Source of the DNA: Pohlia nutans
Taxonomy: Eukaryota > Streptophyta > Bryopsida > Bryales > Mniaceae
Length of the DNA: 64,000 nucleotides
Assembly: GCA_022496805.1 (NCBI GenBank)
Contig: CM040088.1
Location: forward strand, 26,023,501 to 26,087,500
Reading direction: 5' to 3'
Of this stretch, positions 63,747 to 64,000 are shown piece by piece. The notes below the pieces were generated by a model. That model was not told where the DNA came from, ran no database searches, and saw only the letters and a list, made by a program, of their open reading frames with translations. Each line of letters opens with the position of its first letter. The stretch's first letter is position 1. The position numbers and the translations under genes were made by a program.

Positions 63747-64000
63747 TTAACCCTTAAACGCTAAAGGCGCCAATTTCTGGCTTTTGGATGACTTTAAGTG
63801 CTGAAAAAATGATGTAAAACGTCGATTTTTCATCCAATTTTTTGTGCACATAGTTCATTGGATTGCATTCATCATGCAGTTGAGAACTTCCCCCCTCCAG
63901 TTGTCCATTATTTTTATTGGGTCAATGCAGTCATAAAAACGGGTGCCACCGATTTGACTCAATAAAAATAATGCTACGAGCTACTTCCGTTGCATGCAAG
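63747..64000. mobile_element. Left end of a TTAA element (family J), cut by window end
   Basis: Begins TTAACCCTTAAACGCTAAAGG, followed by a palindrome CCAATTTCTGG. No right end is seen within the window. Confidence 0.5.

Overview
This is an AT-rich eukaryotic nuclear window, gene-poor and dominated by mobile DNA. The two intact genes, a 19-exon cytosolic phenylalanyl-tRNA synthetase beta chain and a V-ATPase subunit D, are of eukaryotic type. Together with short introns, plant-style Tourist-like MITE ends and a LINE carrying RNase H, they suggest a land plant or streptophyte alga, probably non-flowering. The exact lineage cannot be fixed from the sequence alone.

Layout. 1-2.65 kb: 3' part of a LINE. 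2.8-15.3 kb: a dense field of short non-autonomous DNA elements with TTAA flanks and CCCCTAAA-type inverted ends (families named A-K and X here), including a 1.7-kb element that can fold into a three-way junction. 15.3-19.3 kb: unassigned DNA, a 52-bp-stem hairpin and a degenerate tandem repeat. 19.3-23.6 kb (minus): an intronless V-ATPase D copy continuing in frame into about 1,200 codons of Ser/Thr/Pro-rich repeats, with one stop and one 1-base frameshift. 26.9-31.85 kb (minus): the synthetase gene. 32.7-38.8 kb: a minisatellite and more TTAA elements, one of which carries two others inside its own ends. 40.5-54.2 kb (minus): a 13.7-kb LINE with a 14-bp target-site duplication, inserted into an older H element. 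55.3-57.5 kb: more TTAA elements. 57.9-60.7 kb (plus): the intron-containing V-ATPase D gene. 61.8-64 kb: further MITEs.

Three things stand out. First, the LINE encodes an apurinic-type endonuclease at one end of ORF2 and a PD-(D/E)XK-like nuclease at the other, with RT, a possible chromodomain-like segment and RNase H between; its 5' region carries a piece of a DJ-1/PfpI-family gene. Second, the TTAA elements have unrelated interiors but share ends and subterminal palindromes, as if one unseen, possibly piggyBac-like, transposase moved them all. Third, the V-ATPase D retrocopy joined to a repeat tail looks like a chimeric gene that has decayed or is close to decay.

Coordinates for the two intact genes come from manual splice-site reading; summed exon lengths keep frame throughout. 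Family assignments of transposons rest on ends, target duplications and motifs seen by eye, not on database searches.
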